From Roseicyclus sp. (lineage in GTDB: Bacteria; Pseudomonadota; Alphaproteobacteria; Rhodobacterales; Rhodobacteraceae), in NCBI GenBank assembly GCA_018401055.1, contig JAGYLB010000124.1, forward strand, positions 1 to 28,190: a stretch of DNA of 28,190 nt, in the 5' to 3' direction. Below the pieces are notes generated by a model. That model worked only from the letters and a program-made list of their open reading frames with translations. It made no database searches and was not told the DNA's origin. Made by a program: the position numbers and the translations under genes. Shown one piece after another: positions 9,467 to 18,462 of the stretch. The number at the start of each line of letters is the position of its first letter. The first letter of the stretch is position 1.

Positions 9467-10117
9467 ATGGGCGAACTGGTTCTGGTGCGTCACGGGCAGG
9501 CGAATTCCGCAGCCCAAGATGAACATGGCTATGACCGCCTGTCCGACCTTGGCCATCAGCAGGCGCGCTGGCTGGGCGAATGGTTGCGCGACCATGACGC
9601 TCCCTTTGACCGGGTGCTCACCGGATCGCTGCGGCGCCACCGCGAGACGCTGGCCGCGATGGGCGACATGGGGGCGCAGCCGGAAATCGACGCGCGGCTC
9701 AATGAGCTGGATTACTTCAACCTCACCCGCGCCCATGCCGTCCGAAACGGCACCGCGCAGGCCACACCCGAGACTTTCGTGAGCCACATCACGGACGTGA
9801 TGACAGCCTGGCAACGCGCAGAGATCCAGGGCAACGAAAGCTATGCCAGCTTCGAAGCCCGCGTGGCCGAGATGCTGACCATCGCCGCCCGCCCCGGCCG
9901 CCGGGTGCTGTGCGTCACCTCGGGCGGCGTGATCGGCATGATGGCGCGCCACCTGCTCGATCTTGATATCGCGCGGATGGCGCATCTGCTGGTGCCGATC
10001 CGCAATTGCTCGATCCACCGGGTGATGGTGCTGCCCGATGCGCAGATCCTGTCAGGCTTCAACGCCACACCGCATCTGGACGGGTCCGACCGGGTGCATG
10101 CGCGAACCGAATACTGA
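9467..10117 (+). CDS. Histidine phosphatase superfamily protein
   Basis: A 216-residue protein starting at ATG 9467 after AAGGGGA. The phospho-acceptor motif LVRHGQAN is at residues 5-12 (His9 is the nucleophile) and [10 protein letters not shown] follows, as in phosphoglycerate-mutase-like phosphatases; the Arg of GSLRRHRET is also present. The second catalytic histidine, expected in a SHGG-like motif, is replaced: the sequence reads [10 protein letters not shown]. That variant occurs in some branches of the superfamily but leaves the reaction uncertain. The substrate is unknown. It is divergent from the amidohydrolase. Confidence 0.88.
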   Translation: MGELVLVRHGQANSAAQDEHGYDRLSDLGHQQARWLGEWLRDHDAPFDRVLTGSLRRHRETLAAMGDMGAQPEIDARLNELDYFNLTRAHAVRNGTAQATPETFVSHITDVMTAWQRAEIQGNESYASFEARVAEMLTIAARPGRRVLCVTSGGVIGMMARHLLDLDIARMAHLLVPIRNCSIHRVMVLPDAQILSGFNATPHLDGSDRVHARTEY

Positions 10118-10130
10118 CGCGCCGCGCCTG

Positions 10131-10153
10131 CCCCTTCATCTTCCTCCAAATAC
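10131..10153 (+). other. Intergenic motif resembling a recurrent Rhodobacteraceae element
   Basis: The stretch from CCCCTTCATC to TTCCTCCAAATAC, between the phosphatase and DUF3775 genes, resembles a C/T-rich motif (TTCATCTTTC...CAAATAC) that I remember recurring between genes in this family. The match is from memory and its function is not known to me. Confidence 0.3.
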
Positions 10154-10182
10154 GGATGGCCGACCACCCGGCGCCCACGCGC

Positions 10183-10497
10183 CTACAAGAGGTCTTCTTC
10201 CTCATCGGCGATGTCGAGACCCAGAGCCTCGGCCCCCGCCTCGAGGTGGTCGGCGAAATGCGGGCTGCCCAGCAGGTAATCGGCGGTCGGTGTCGTCGCC
10301 TCGGCGCGGGCGGTCTCTACCGCCTCATCCCAATCCTCGACCTCGAAACTGCCGCGCCCGATCCAGTAAATCGCCGTCAGTTCGGCCTGTTCATCCTCAT
10401 CCATGCCCTCGATAAAGGCGCGCAACTCGCCCTCGGCGCGCTCAAGCTCGTGACCCATCAAGATCACCTGCGCCACCTGACTTACCGATATCTCCAT
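10183..10497 (-). CDS. DUF3775 domain protein
   Basis: A 104-residue acidic protein. The start MEISVSQV is chosen because GGAGGG lies 7-8 bases before it; an upstream in-frame GTG would add 14 residues with no better signal. It contains the family-typical core FIEGMDEDEQAELTAIYWIG followed by RGSF, and ends in a strongly acidic tail (DIADEEEDLL). The family is widespread in alphaproteobacteria and has no assigned function. It stands alone between the phosphatase and the SDR operon, convergent with the phosphatase gene. Confidence 0.8.
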   Translation of the reverse strand: MEISVSQVAQVILMGHELERAEGELRAFIEGMDEDEQAELTAIYWIGRGSFEVEDWDEAVETARAEATTPTADYLLGSPHFADHLEAGAEALGLDIADEEEDLL

Positions 10498-10545
10498 GCG
10501 CTTGCCCTCCTGTTCGCGTCGCGTTTCGTGCCGCACCATATCATG

Positions 10546-10561
10546 GGCCTGCGCGCAGGCC
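10546..10561. repeat. Perfect 16-bp GC palindrome, possible 3' hairpin
   Basis: GGCCTGCGCGCAGGCC is a perfect palindrome 28 bases downstream of the SDR stop codon on the minus strand. It could form a hairpin at the end of the four-gene operon, but no T-run follows. It lies in the 92-base gap before the DUF3775 gene. Confidence 0.4.
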
Positions 10562-10589
10562 GTCGTTGATCTGACGCAAACCGTCGCGG

Positions 10590-11320
10590 TCAGAAAAAGA
10601 GTCGACGGTAAAGCCCGTGGGGCAAGAACACGCTGAGGCGGAATGCCAGACTGAACAGCGTCGGGAAACTGCGGGCGAAGCCGCCTGCCGTCATATGCTC
10701 GAAAAAGATGTCAGCGGCCGCCTCCGGCTCCATGATGAAGGGCATCTTGAACTCGTTCTTGTCGGTCAGGCGTGTCTTGATGAAGCCGGGGTTCACCAAC
10801 TGCACCTCGACGCGCGTGTCCTTCAGATCGCCGTCGAGCGATTCGGCCAGCGAATAGATGCCTGCCTTGGACGCCGAATAGCCGATGGCACCGGGCAAGC
10901 CGCGAAACCCCGACAGGCTGCCGGTCAGCACGATATGACCCGCGTCGCGGGCGACGAAATCAGGCACCACATGCGCCAACACGCGCGCCGCACCGGTCAG
11001 GTTGATGTCGAACATGGTCTCAACCGCCTCGGCATCCCACTGCTTGGCCGACATCGGCGTATAGACGCCAGCAAGGAACACCATCCCATCGATCTCGCCC
11101 ACCTCCACCCAGGCCTCGTGGACGCTGTCGCAGTCGGAGATATCCATCGGCACGACGCGCGCACGCCCCGGCAGTTCTCGGCCAGCTCGCGCAGCCGGTC
11201 GCCGGATCGCGCCGACAAGATCAGTTCGGCCCCCGCGCGGCTCATCTTGAAGGCCAGCGCACGCCCTAGCCCCTCGGACGCGCCCACCAGCCAATAGCGT
11301 TTCTTGCTCCACTCGCGCAT
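10590..11320 (-). CDS. Short-chain dehydrogenase/reductase (frameshifted), last gene of the RpoE-linked operon
   Basis: About 242 residues with one break near 11175. The N-terminal cofactor motif [10 protein letters not shown] (TGxxxGxG class) is in the first frame. The catalytic YSASK with upstream Ser (LTGSLSGF) and the post-catalytic VNPGFIKT are in the second. The ATG at 11320 follows AAAGGAGAC at good spacing, 11 bases after the transporter stop, so it is the fourth gene of the operon that starts at 14634. An SDR at the end of this stress operon could act on a modified or oxidised lipid or aldehyde, but the substrate is unknown. Confidence 0.86.
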
Positions 11321-11331
11321 GTCGTCTCCTT

Positions 11332-12580
11332 TCAGATCATCGTCTGTCGCCCGCCCTCGGGCAGGGGCGTGGTCGCCAGCACCGCAATCGCGCCCAGTTT
11401 CAGGACGCAGGGCACCAAGGCGTAGAGATAGGTCAAAAGGTCCAGCGCGCCTTGCGGATTGTCCGCGCCTGACCGAAAGCCTGCTGCCTCCAGCGCAGGC
11501 AACAGCACCACGGCGGCGAAGGCCAGCGTCAGTTTCGACACGAAAGCCCAAAGGCCAAAGCCCGCCGCCGCCTCGGGCGCGACCTGTTCCATGCGCCGGG
11601 CAAAAAGCGCAGGCAAAAGCGCGAAATCAGCCCCGAGCGCTGCGCCCGAAGCAAGGCAAATCAGCGCGAAACCCGTTGTATCGCCCGGCCCAAGCCTCAG
11701 CACGACGGAAAACGAGGCGATGGCAAGCACCATCGCGGTGATCAGCATCGCACGCGCTCCAAACCGCCGCGCCGCAGCCGTCCAAAGCGGCGCACGTTGT
11801 ACTGCCGCCAGAAAGAACAGCAACAAAAGCGGCCCTTCCCACCCTCGGGGCGGGCCAAAGCACGCTTTCAACATAGAACAGGAACAGCGTCGATGACACT
11901 GCGACCGGGGCGGCATTCATCAGGGCCACGATCAACAGGCGCCGCGCGATCGGGTCCGACAGCACGGTGCGAAAGCCGCTGTCTTCTGTGACGACTCTGG
12001 ACCCGCTCCATTGGCCCCGCATCAGCCATAGCGCTACCCCGCACAGCCCCGCGAAGCCCAGCGCGAAATTCCCGTAGGGATTGCCGGTCGCATCCAGAGC
12101 CGTCGGCGCGACGGCGGCGACGCAGACCCCCAAAAGCGCCCCGGTTTCCCGCCACGCCGCAAGGTTCAGATAGCCCTGCGGCCCAAGGCGCGGCGCGGCC
12201 GCGACCCCTTGCGCATACATGCAGATCGTCAGGAACGAGAAGGCCGAGAACAGCCCCGTCATCATCAGCGCGAACCACCACAGGGGTGCGATGGGGGGCG
12301 CGATGGCGAACAGGCCCAGCATGGAGCCCGCCAGCACCAGCGACCCCACCGATGACCGCCAGCGCCCGCTGGCCGCTCAACCGCTGCGCCAGCCAGCCCA
12401 GTGCGGGGTCCTGCACCACGTCGAACAGACGCAACGCGAACAGCACCCCGCCAACGCGGTCAGGCCGACGCCGTAGCGATCCACATAGACCTTGGGCGCG
12501 TGAATATAGATGGGCAGCCCGGCGGCCGCCAGCATGGCGGCAAATACCGCGTAGGCCGGTCTGGACGGGGCAAGAGCCAT
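11332..12580 (-). CDS. MFS/GPH-type membrane transporter (frameshifted)
   Basis: About 415 residues, reconstructed through three breaks near 12450, 12345 and 11865. The pieces give a continuous polytopic protein: [20 protein letters not shown] at the N-terminus, [18 protein letters not shown] (the Asp-rich loop typical of the glycoside-pentoside-hexuronide branch), then further hydrophobic segments through [16 protein letters not shown] to the end. The start at 12580 is 2 bases after the DUF1365 stop with no clear Shine-Dalgarno, so translation is probably coupled. Related genes sit next to rpoE-chrR in R. sphaeroides as I recall it. The cargo is unknown; a lipid-related substrate would fit the neighbours (inference). 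Confidence 0.78.
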
Positions 12581-12582
12581 AC

Positions 12583-13344
12583 TCAGGAGATTTCGCGCTC
12601 CGGCGGTTCTGGGCGCACGCGATAGGGCGCACCCTTCCACCAGAGCTTGAGCGCCTGCCAATGGATCAGCGCCAGAACGCGACGCGCGCCCAGGGGACGC
12701 CGCAAGGCCGAACGCAGGACGCCGCCCGTGGTCAGCGGCGCGCGCCTGCCGGTCAGGGTCGCCAGAACGCCCTCGTTCGCGGTGGAATAATCGATCCAGA
12801 TGCCGACGCGGTCGTCCCTTATGTCGAAGCGAAAGGTGTAGCCCCCAGCGATGGGCTGGAACGGCGAGACATGCATCAGCTTTACAGCACTCAACACATC
12901 CTCGCGCGTGATCGGCTGGCGGTCTTCGCGCACGCACAGGTAGGAGTGGCGGTCGCCGAAGGTGTTCGTGACCTCAGCGATGACGGCGCGCATACCGCCC
13001 TCGCCGTCATGTGCCAGCCAGAAGGAGACCGGGTTGAACACATGCCCAAGCATCCGGGGTTGCGCCAAAAGCATCATCGGGCCAGCGGTGATGCCCTCAA
13101 GCCCATGCGCCGCCAGAACCTCGCGCGCCCAAGGCGCGCCGCGCCCCTGCTTGGGTGGCCCGCCATGGTCGCTGTCATGCAGCGCGGTCAGCCCCGCCCG
13201 GTTGCGCCCGAAAAGCCAAGGCGCGCGCGGGCGCGCATCCTCGGCATCGAGCATCACGTAGTCGATGGAATAGGTGAAGGCGTTCTCCACCGCGCCGCGC
13301 CGCCCGTGAAAGGTCGAGCCCGCGATATGGTCGACCACGCTCAT
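12583..13344 (-). CDS. DUF1365 domain protein
   Basis: A 253-residue protein, intact. It shows the DUF1365 hallmarks: the start around VDHIAGSTFHGRRGAVENAF, LLAQPRMLGHVFNPVSFWL in the middle, and VTNTFGDRHSYL. The catalytic role is not established. Across proteobacteria it is almost always found with a flavin amine-oxidase-like protein and often a cyclopropane-synthase-like methyltransferase, so a role in modification of membrane fatty acids is generally supposed. Its ATG overlaps the stop of the upstream flavoprotein (ATGA). No methyltransferase is present here, in contrast to many such clusters. Confidence 0.92.
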   Translation of the reverse strand: MSVVDHIAGSTFHGRRGAVENAFTYSIDYVMLDAEDARPRAPWLFGRNRAGLTALHDSDHGGPPKQGRGAPWAREVLAAHGLEGITAGPMMLLAQPRMLGHVFNPVSFWLAHDGEGGMRAVIAEVTNTFGDRHSYLCVREDRQPITREDVLSAVKLMHVSPFQPIAGGYTFRFDIRDDRVGIWIDYSTANEGVLATLTGRRAPLTTGGVLRSALRRPLGARRVLALIHWQALKLWWKGAPYRVRPEPPEREIS

Positions 13345-14634
13345 GCGGCTATGGCCGCCCCGTCGCGCGCGGCCATGCCTTCGACCACGTCCATCGCGCT
13401 GCCGTAGCCATCCTCATGGAAACCGTTCTTCATCCATGCCCCGCAAAACCATGTGTTGTTGTCGCCGTTCATCGCGCGGATCGTGCCTTGGGCCGCCAGC
13501 GCCGGCAGATCATAGACCGGGTGCCGGAACTCGGCCGTGTCATAGATCAAGCTCTCGTCAATCGGCGCGCGGCTGTTGAGCGTAACGAACAGCGGATCGC
13601 TTTCGGGGATCGGCTGCAGGCAGTTCATCCAGTAGGTCAGGTCAATCGGTCCGCCCTCGAACCCGGGGCGCTCGGTGTAGTTCCACGAGGACCATGTGGC
13701 GCGCCGCTTGGGCATCGCACGGGCATCGGCATGCAGCACGGCCGTATTGGGCTGGTAGCGCACGGCGCCAAGGGCTGCGGCCTCGGCGGGTGTGGGGTCG
13801 GCCAGCATCCCGAGACTATCATCGGAATGCGTGGCGAACACGACCTCGTCGAACTGCTCCCAATGGCCCTCGCGCTGGATTTCGACGCCCAGTGCGCTGC
13901 GTCTCCACGGCTGCGATGCGAGCCGATAGCGTGATCTCGACGCTCTTGGCGCGCATCGCGGCCTCCAGCCGCTTGACGTATTCGATGGACCCGCCCCGCA
14001 CCGTCCACCACTGGTGCTGCCTCGAAGCCTGCAACAGGTGGTGGTTTCGGAAAAACCGCACCAGCGCCTGCGCGGGGAAATCCATGATCTCTTCCTTGGG
14101 GGTCGACCAGATCGCGCCGGAAATTGGCGTCAGGTAATAGTCGCGGAACCAGCGACCCATGCGCATCTGGTCCATCAATTCTCCAATGGTGATGGTGGCA
14201 TCGGTGGCCAGGACTTCGGCCTGCGCGTTGAACCGCATCAGGTCGCGGACCATTCGCAAGAACCCGGGATTGGCGAGGTTGCGCGTCTGCGCGAACAACG
14301 CATTGAGGCTGCGCAGCCCGTATTCGATCTGCCCGCCCCCGATGGAGGCCGCAAAACTCATGTCCGATTTCGCCACCGGCACATCGAGCTCCGCAAACAG
14401 CCGCGTCAGGTGAGGATAATTCACATGGTTGAACACGATGAACCCGGTATCGACCGGCTGGTCGCCCCGCTTGCCCGCCACAATGGTGCGCGCATGCCCG
14501 CCCAGCCGCCCCTCGGCCTCGAACAAGGTGATCTTGTGGGTGTCCGCCAGATGATAGGCCGCTGCCATCCCCGATATCCCTGCGCCAATCACGGCAATGC
14601 GTTTCGGCGCGGGGGCCGGCTGGTCGAATGGCAT
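13341..14634 (-). CDS. FAD/NAD(P)-binding amine-oxidase-like protein (frameshifted), first gene of the RpoE-linked operon
   Basis: About 430 residues with one break near 13895. The N-terminal dinucleotide fold reads IAVIGAGISGMAAAYHLA, followed by LFEAEGRLGGHARTI. The C-terminal half has VVFATHSDDSLGML and the flavin-contacting end NTWFCGAWMKNGFHEDG. The family is annotated as amine oxidase or cyclopropane-fatty-acid-linked oxidoreductase. In R. sphaeroides its homologue is, as I recall, in the singlet-oxygen regulon beside rpoE. The ATG at 14634 follows AAGGGA at about 9 bases. Transcription probably begins near 14668 from the candidate sigma-E promoter at 14704-14675. Confidence 0.88.
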
Positions 14635-14674
14635 GTGTGGATGTCCCTTCCGGATCGTGTGGTGCGTGTCTGGG

Positions 14675-14704
14675 GCGATACGCAGGCAAGCCGCCGCCGG
14701 ATCA
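14675..14704 (-). promoter_or_regulatory. Candidate RpoE (ECF) promoter for the flavoprotein operon
   Basis: On the minus strand TGATCC (14704-14699) is followed after exactly 18 bases by TATCGC (14680-14675). TGATCC with a TA-starting -10 is the form I recall for R. sphaeroides sigma-E promoters. It lies about 40 bases before the flavoprotein ATG. Confidence 0.6.
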
Positions 14705-14717
14705 GAGAAATTCTTTT

Positions 14718-14747
14718 TGATCCGGTCTAGGGCAGGCCGCGTAATCC
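14718..14747 (+). promoter_or_regulatory. Candidate RpoE (ECF) autoregulatory promoter for rpoE-chrR
   Basis: TGATCC (14718-14723), an 18-base spacer, then TAATCC (14742-14747): the same architecture as the divergent promoter, supporting both. The predicted start of transcription is about 14754, which would give the GTG at 14854 a leader of about 100 bases. Sigma-E autoregulation is known for this family. Confidence 0.65.
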
Positions 14748-14853
14748 CGTTATGTTGATGCCCAACGACCACGCTGAAAGCCCCGTCACCATATGGCAAA
14801 GTGCCGTAGGGGTGCAGGGCACGACGCGATGGCTTGAAAGGCATGCAACGACG

Positions 14854-15402
14854 GTGACGGCACAGAACGAGACCGAGGTGGAATGGGCCGCGCGCATCGC
14901 AGCCATCGCGCAGGCGCGCGATCAGGCCGCCTTCGCCGCGGTGTTCCGACATTTCGCCCCACGGGTGAAGGCTTTCTTGATGAAATCGGGCGCCGACGCC
15001 GCGCTGGCCGAGGAATGCATGCAAGACGTCATGGCGACGCTTTGGCATAAGGCGCATCTTTACGATCCGTCGCGTGCGGCCGTGTCGACCTGGATCTTCA
15101 CCATCGCGCGAAACCGCAAGATCGACCTCTTGCGCCGCTACGCACGCCCCGAACCCGAGGATCTGCCTTGGGGTCCCGAAGATGCGCCGAACCAGGCCGA
15201 TGTCCTGGCCCTGCAGCAAGAGACGACCAAGCTTGCGGAGGCGATCCGCACACTTCCCGAGAAACAGCGGCTTTTGATCGAACGGGCCTATTTCGGCGAC
15301 CTCACGCATAGTGAAATCGCCGCCGAAACCGGTTTGCCCCTTGGCACGATCAAGTCGCGGATTAGGTTGGCGTTGGAACGGTTGCGCCACGCAATGAGTT
15401 AG
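14854..15402 (+). CDS. rpoE: ECF sigma factor RpoE (ECF11-like, singlet-oxygen response)
   Basis: A 182-residue sigma factor if started at GTG 14854, which follows GAAAGG by 12 bases. In-frame ATGs at 14752 and 14758 would add 32-34 residues without a Shine-Dalgarno, and 14752 precedes the predicted transcription start. Region 2 contains FRHFAPRVKAFLM, DVMATLWHKAHLYDPS, and STWIFTIARNRKIDLLRR. Region 4 contains LPEKQRLLIERAYFGDLTHSEIA and GTIKSRIRLALERLR. It should direct RNA polymerase to TGATCC-type promoters on release from ChrR. The downstream chrR starts 11 bases after its stop. The frame is intact. Confidence 0.92.
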   Translation: MTAQNETEVEWAARIAAIAQARDQAAFAAVFRHFAPRVKAFLMKSGADAALAEECMQDVMATLWHKAHLYDPSRAAVSTWIFTIARNRKIDLLRRYARPEPEDLPWGPEDAPNQADVLALQQETTKLAEAIRTLPEKQRLLIERAYFGDLTHSEIAAETGLPLGTIKSRIRLALERLRHAMS

Positions 15403-15413
15403 AGAGGCGACGA

Positions 15414-16056
15414 ATGCAGACCATTCGCCATACGATTTCCGATGACCTGCTGATGGGCTACGCCGCTGGCGTGCTGTCTCGGCCATTCGATCTGGTGGTT
15501 GCGACCCATGTTTCGCTGAGCGACGAGGCGCGCGTGCGGCTTGCCGGGTTCGAGGCCGTGGGCGGCGCGATGCTTGAGGATCTCGACCATGCCAAGCTCG
15601 CCGAGGACAGTCTGGAACAGACCATGGCGCGGATAGCCGGGATGAAGCCCAGTGCCCGACCGACCGCCGCGCGCGAGTATTTTCCCTGCGCCGCTGCAAC
15701 AAATGGTCGGCGGCGACGAGGGTGCCGTGAAATGGCGCAGTCTCGGCATGGGCGCCCGGCAGTCTGTCGTGTGCACGGACGGCGAGGCGACGGCGCGTCT
15801 GATCTACATCCCCGCCGGTCAGGCGATGCCCCAGCACAGTCACCGCGGGCTGGAAATGACGCTGGTGCTCAAGGGCGCCTTCCGCGACGAGGATGGCGTC
15901 TATGCCCGCGGAGACGTCGAGCTGGCGGATCAGGCCGTAGATCACACGCCGATCGCGGAACCGGGCGAAGATTGCATCTGCCTGATCGCCACCGATGGTC
16001 GGCTCAAGTTCAACGGCATCCTGCCCCGGATCGCGCAGCCCTTTATCGGGATCTGA
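15414..16056 (+). CDS. chrR: ChrR-type anti-sigma factor with cupin domain (frameshifted, zinc cysteines missing)
   Basis: About 213 residues with one break between about 15640 and 15690, in the linker between two domains. The N-terminal anti-sigma domain keeps His6 and His32 of the zinc site, but the HxxxCxxC element reads [10 protein letters not shown]. Position 36 is Ser (AGC, 15519-15521) and position 39 is Ala (GCG, 15528-15530), so both cysteines are absent. The C-terminal cupin keeps its ligand set: HSHRGLE (His, His, Glu), His in VDHTPI, and the DCICL cysteines. ChrR binds RpoE and releases it on singlet-oxygen stress. The start ATG follows GAGAGGCGACGA. It is co-transcribed with rpoE. 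Confidence 0.88.
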
Positions 16057-16081
16057 ACGGCACAGTCCATGCCCGAAACGC

Positions 16082-16114
16082 AACGCCGCGCCCGACAGGG
16101 ACGCGGCGTTTCTC
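16082..16114 (+). terminator. Hairpin terminator after chrR
   Basis: AACGCCGCG (16082-16090) pairs perfectly with CGCGGCGTT (16102-16110) around an 11-base loop, and TTTCTC follows. It lies 26 bases after the chrR stop. The T-run is short, so it may be weak. Confidence 0.65.
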
Positions 16115-16142
16115 ATCGCGGACAGGTGCCGCGGCAAGACAA

Positions 16143-16158
16143 CGTTGTATTTGCAACG
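16143..16158. promoter_or_regulatory. Near-perfect 16-bp palindrome upstream of hmgA, candidate operator
   Basis: CGTTGTATTTGCAACG has five fully paired outer positions on each side and lies 43 bases before the hmgA ATG. This is where a MarR-, LacI- or IclR-type regulator of homogentisate degradation could bind. No regulator gene is adjacent. Confidence 0.5.
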
Positions 16159-16201
16159 ACTCTGTGGCATGTCACGGCGACCCGATCCGGAGGCCCGTGA
16201 C

Positions 16202-17557
16202 ATGACCGACCAGAGCACCCCCCGCCCGATGGTTCAGGCCCCCGGCCTGACCGGCCCGCATCAGGGCTACATGCCCGGTTTCGGCAATGATTTCGAGACA
16301 GAGGCGCTGCCGGGCGCGCTGCCGCAAGGCATGAACAGCCCGCAGAAATGCGACTACGGGCTTTATGGCGAGCAACTCTCGGGCACTGCCTTTACCGCCG
16401 CGATGCCGGAGCGGACGTGGTGTTATCGCATCCGCCCTTCGGTGAAACACTCGCGCCGCTACCAAAAGATCGACCTGCCCTACTGGAAGACCGCGCCGCA
16501 TATCGACCCTGATGTGATCAGCCTCGGCCAGTATCGCTGGGACCCGGTTCGCCATTCCGATCAAGCGCTGACTTGGCTCACCGGCATGCGTACGATGACG
16601 ACGGCGGGCGACGTGAACACGCAAATCGGCATGGCGAGCCACATCTACCTCGTCACCGCCTCGATGGGGGATGACTATTTCTATTCCGCCGACAGCGAGC
16701 TGCTGGTCGTCCCTCAGGAAGGCCGCCTGCGCTTCCTGACCGAGCTTGGCATCATCGACCTTGCCCCGCAGGAAATCGCCATCATCCCGCGCGGATTGCT
16801 CTACCGGGTCGAACTGATCGACGGCCCCGCGCGCGGCTTTGTCTGCGAGAATTACGGCCAAAAATTCGAGCTTCCGGGCCGCGGGCCCATCGGGGCCAAT
16901 TGCATGGCCAACCGGCGCGATTTCAAGACGCCGGTGGCCGCCTTCGAGGACCGCGAGGTGCCCTCGACCGTCACCGTCAAATGGTGCGGGCAGTTCCACC
17001 GGACCCAGATCGGGCATTCGCCGCTGGATGTCGTCGCCTGGCACGGGAATTACGCGCCCTGCAAATACGACCTGACCACCTACTGCCCAGTCGGCGCGAT
17101 CTTGTTCGACCATCCCGACCCGTCGATCTTCACCGTGCTCACCGCCCCTTCGGGCCAGCCGGGCACGGCCAACATTGATTTTGTGCTGTTCCGCGAACGC
17201 TGGCTGGTGGCCGAGGACACGTTCCGCCCGCCTTGGTATCACCGCAACATCATGTCGGAGCTGATGGGCAACATCTACGGCCAGTATGACGCCAAACCGC
17301 AGGGCTTCGTGCCGGGCGGCATGTCGCTTCACAACATGATGTTGCCCCATGGGCCCGACCGCGACGCCTTCGAGAAAGCGTCAAACGCGGAGCTTGCGCC
17401 GCACAAGCTCGACAACACCATGTCCTTCATGTTCGAGACCCGTTTTCCCCAGCACCTGACCGCTTTCGCAGCGCAAGAGGCGCCATTGCAAGACGACTAC
17501 ATCGACTGCTGGACAACGCTGGACAAGAAATTCGACGGCACGCCGGGGGTCAAGTGA
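16202..17557 (+). CDS. hmgA: Homogentisate 1,2-dioxygenase
   Basis: A 451-residue iron dioxygenase that opens the ring of homogentisate to maleylacetoacetate in phenylalanine/tyrosine breakdown. The N-terminus has [20 protein letters not shown]; the active-site region has [10 protein letters not shown] (iron-ligand His and Glu, matching human His335/Glu341) and [12 protein letters not shown] (matching His365 and iron ligand His371). The length is close to the human enzyme (445). The ATG follows GGAGG with 8-base spacing. The usual partners maleylacetoacetate isomerase, fumarylacetoacetase and 4-HPP dioxygenase are not next to it; an MBL hydrolase follows instead. The frame is intact. Confidence 0.97.
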   Translation: MTDQSTPRPMVQAPGLTGPHQGYMPGFGNDFETEALPGALPQGMNSPQKCDYGLYGEQLSGTAFTAAMPERTWCYRIRPSVKHSRRYQKIDLPYWKTAPHIDPDVISLGQYRWDPVRHSDQALTWLTGMRTMTTAGDVNTQIGMASHIYLVTASMGDDYFYSADSELLVVPQEGRLRFLTELGIIDLAPQEIAIIPRGLLYRVELIDGPARGFVCENYGQKFELPGRGPIGANCMANRRDFKTPVAAFEDREVPSTVTVKWCGQFHRTQIGHSPLDVVAWHGNYAPCKYDLTTYCPVGAILFDHPDPSIFTVLTAPSGQPGTANIDFVLFRERWLVAEDTFRPPWYHRNIMSELMGNIYGQYDAKPQGFVPGGMSLHNMMLPHGPDRDAFEKASNAELAPHKLDNTMSFMFETRFPQHLTAFAAQEAPLQDDYIDCWTTLDKKFDGTPGVK

Positions 17558-17592
17558 CGGCCGATACGTCACGAGCGGACAGGGGGAACGCC

Positions 17593-18462
17593 ATGGAACT
17601 CCACGACAGGCTCGTTTTGCTCGGCACGAAGGGCGGCCCGGCGATCCGCCCCGGCGGCCTGATGCCAACCGCCTCTCTGCTCGAAATCGGCGGGCGGCGC
17701 TGCGTCATCGATTGCGGTCTTGGTGTCTCGAAGGGTCTGGTCGAGGCTGGGGTCGATCTGAAAACGCTCGATCTGGTCTTTGTCACCCATCTGCATTCGG
17801 ACCACGTCCTCGAACTGGGGCCGCTGCTGCACACGGCCTGGACCACGGGCCTTGCGACAGGCGTGCAGGTCTTTGGCCCGCAGGGCACGCAAGCGGTCTG
17901 GGACGGTTTCCTCGCCTCGCTGCGCTACGATATCGACCTCAGGATCGAGGATGAAGGACGTCCCGACCTTCGGTGCCTCGTGCAGATCCGCGAATACTCC
18001 GAAGGCACCCTGCCCGTTGACGGCCTGAACGTGACCGCGCTGCGCGTCGACCATCCCCCGGTGACCGACTGCTTCGCCCTGCGATTCGACAGCCCAGGCT
18101 GGTCGGTCACCTTCTCAGCGGACACCGCATTTTTCCCGCCGCTGGCCGATTTCGCGCGCGGGTCGGATGTTCTTGTGCATGAGGCCATGCTGGAACGGGG
18201 CGTCGACCGGCTGGTGGCACGCACGGGGAACGGCTCCCGGCTCAAGGCGCATATCACACGCTCCCATACCGAGGCCGCGGACGCCGCCCGCATCGCTGCA
18301 TCCGCTGACGTGAAAACGCTGGTCCTGCACCACCTGATTCCCGCGGATGATCCGGGCATCACCGAAGCCGATTGGCTGGCCGCCACCGCGCCCGTCTTTG
18401 ACGGTAGAACTGTGGTTGGCCATGACGGCCTGACCCTGATGCCGCAGGGCGACCGATCATGA
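17593..18462 (+). CDS. MBL-fold metallo-hydrolase
   Basis: A 289-residue protein from the ATG at 17593, preferred because AGGGGG precedes it; a GTG at 17554 overlapping the hmgA stop would add 13 residues. It has the metal motif THLHSDH (HxHxDH), the later metal Asp in SADTAFF, VHEAML, and a late His in LVLHHLIPADD. The overall pattern resembles the RNase Z/arylsulfatase-like branch of the metallo-beta-lactamase fold. No signal peptide is seen. It is co-transcribed with hmgA. It could hydrolyse an ester or lactone arising in aromatic breakdown, but the sequence does not identify a substrate. Confidence 0.9.
   Translation: MELHDRLVLLGTKGGPAIRPGGLMPTASLLEIGGRRCVIDCGLGVSKGLVEAGVDLKTLDLVFVTHLHSDHVLELGPLLHTAWTTGLATGVQVFGPQGTQAVWDGFLASLRYDIDLRIEDEGRPDLRCLVQIREYSEGTLPVDGLNVTALRVDHPPVTDCFALRFDSPGWSVTFSADTAFFPPLADFARGSDVLVHEAMLERGVDRLVARTGNGSRLKAHITRSHTEAADAARIAASADVKTLVLHHLIPADDPGITEADWLAATAPVFDGRTVVGHDGLTLMPQGDRS

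Noticed and set aside
13819..16218. A 799-codon open frame on the minus strand across chrR and rpoE
   Set aside because: Only its last part (the flavoprotein, from 14634) shows family motifs. The upstream portion is antisense to rpoE and chrR and has the Arg/Pro/His-rich composition of shadow frames in high-GC DNA.
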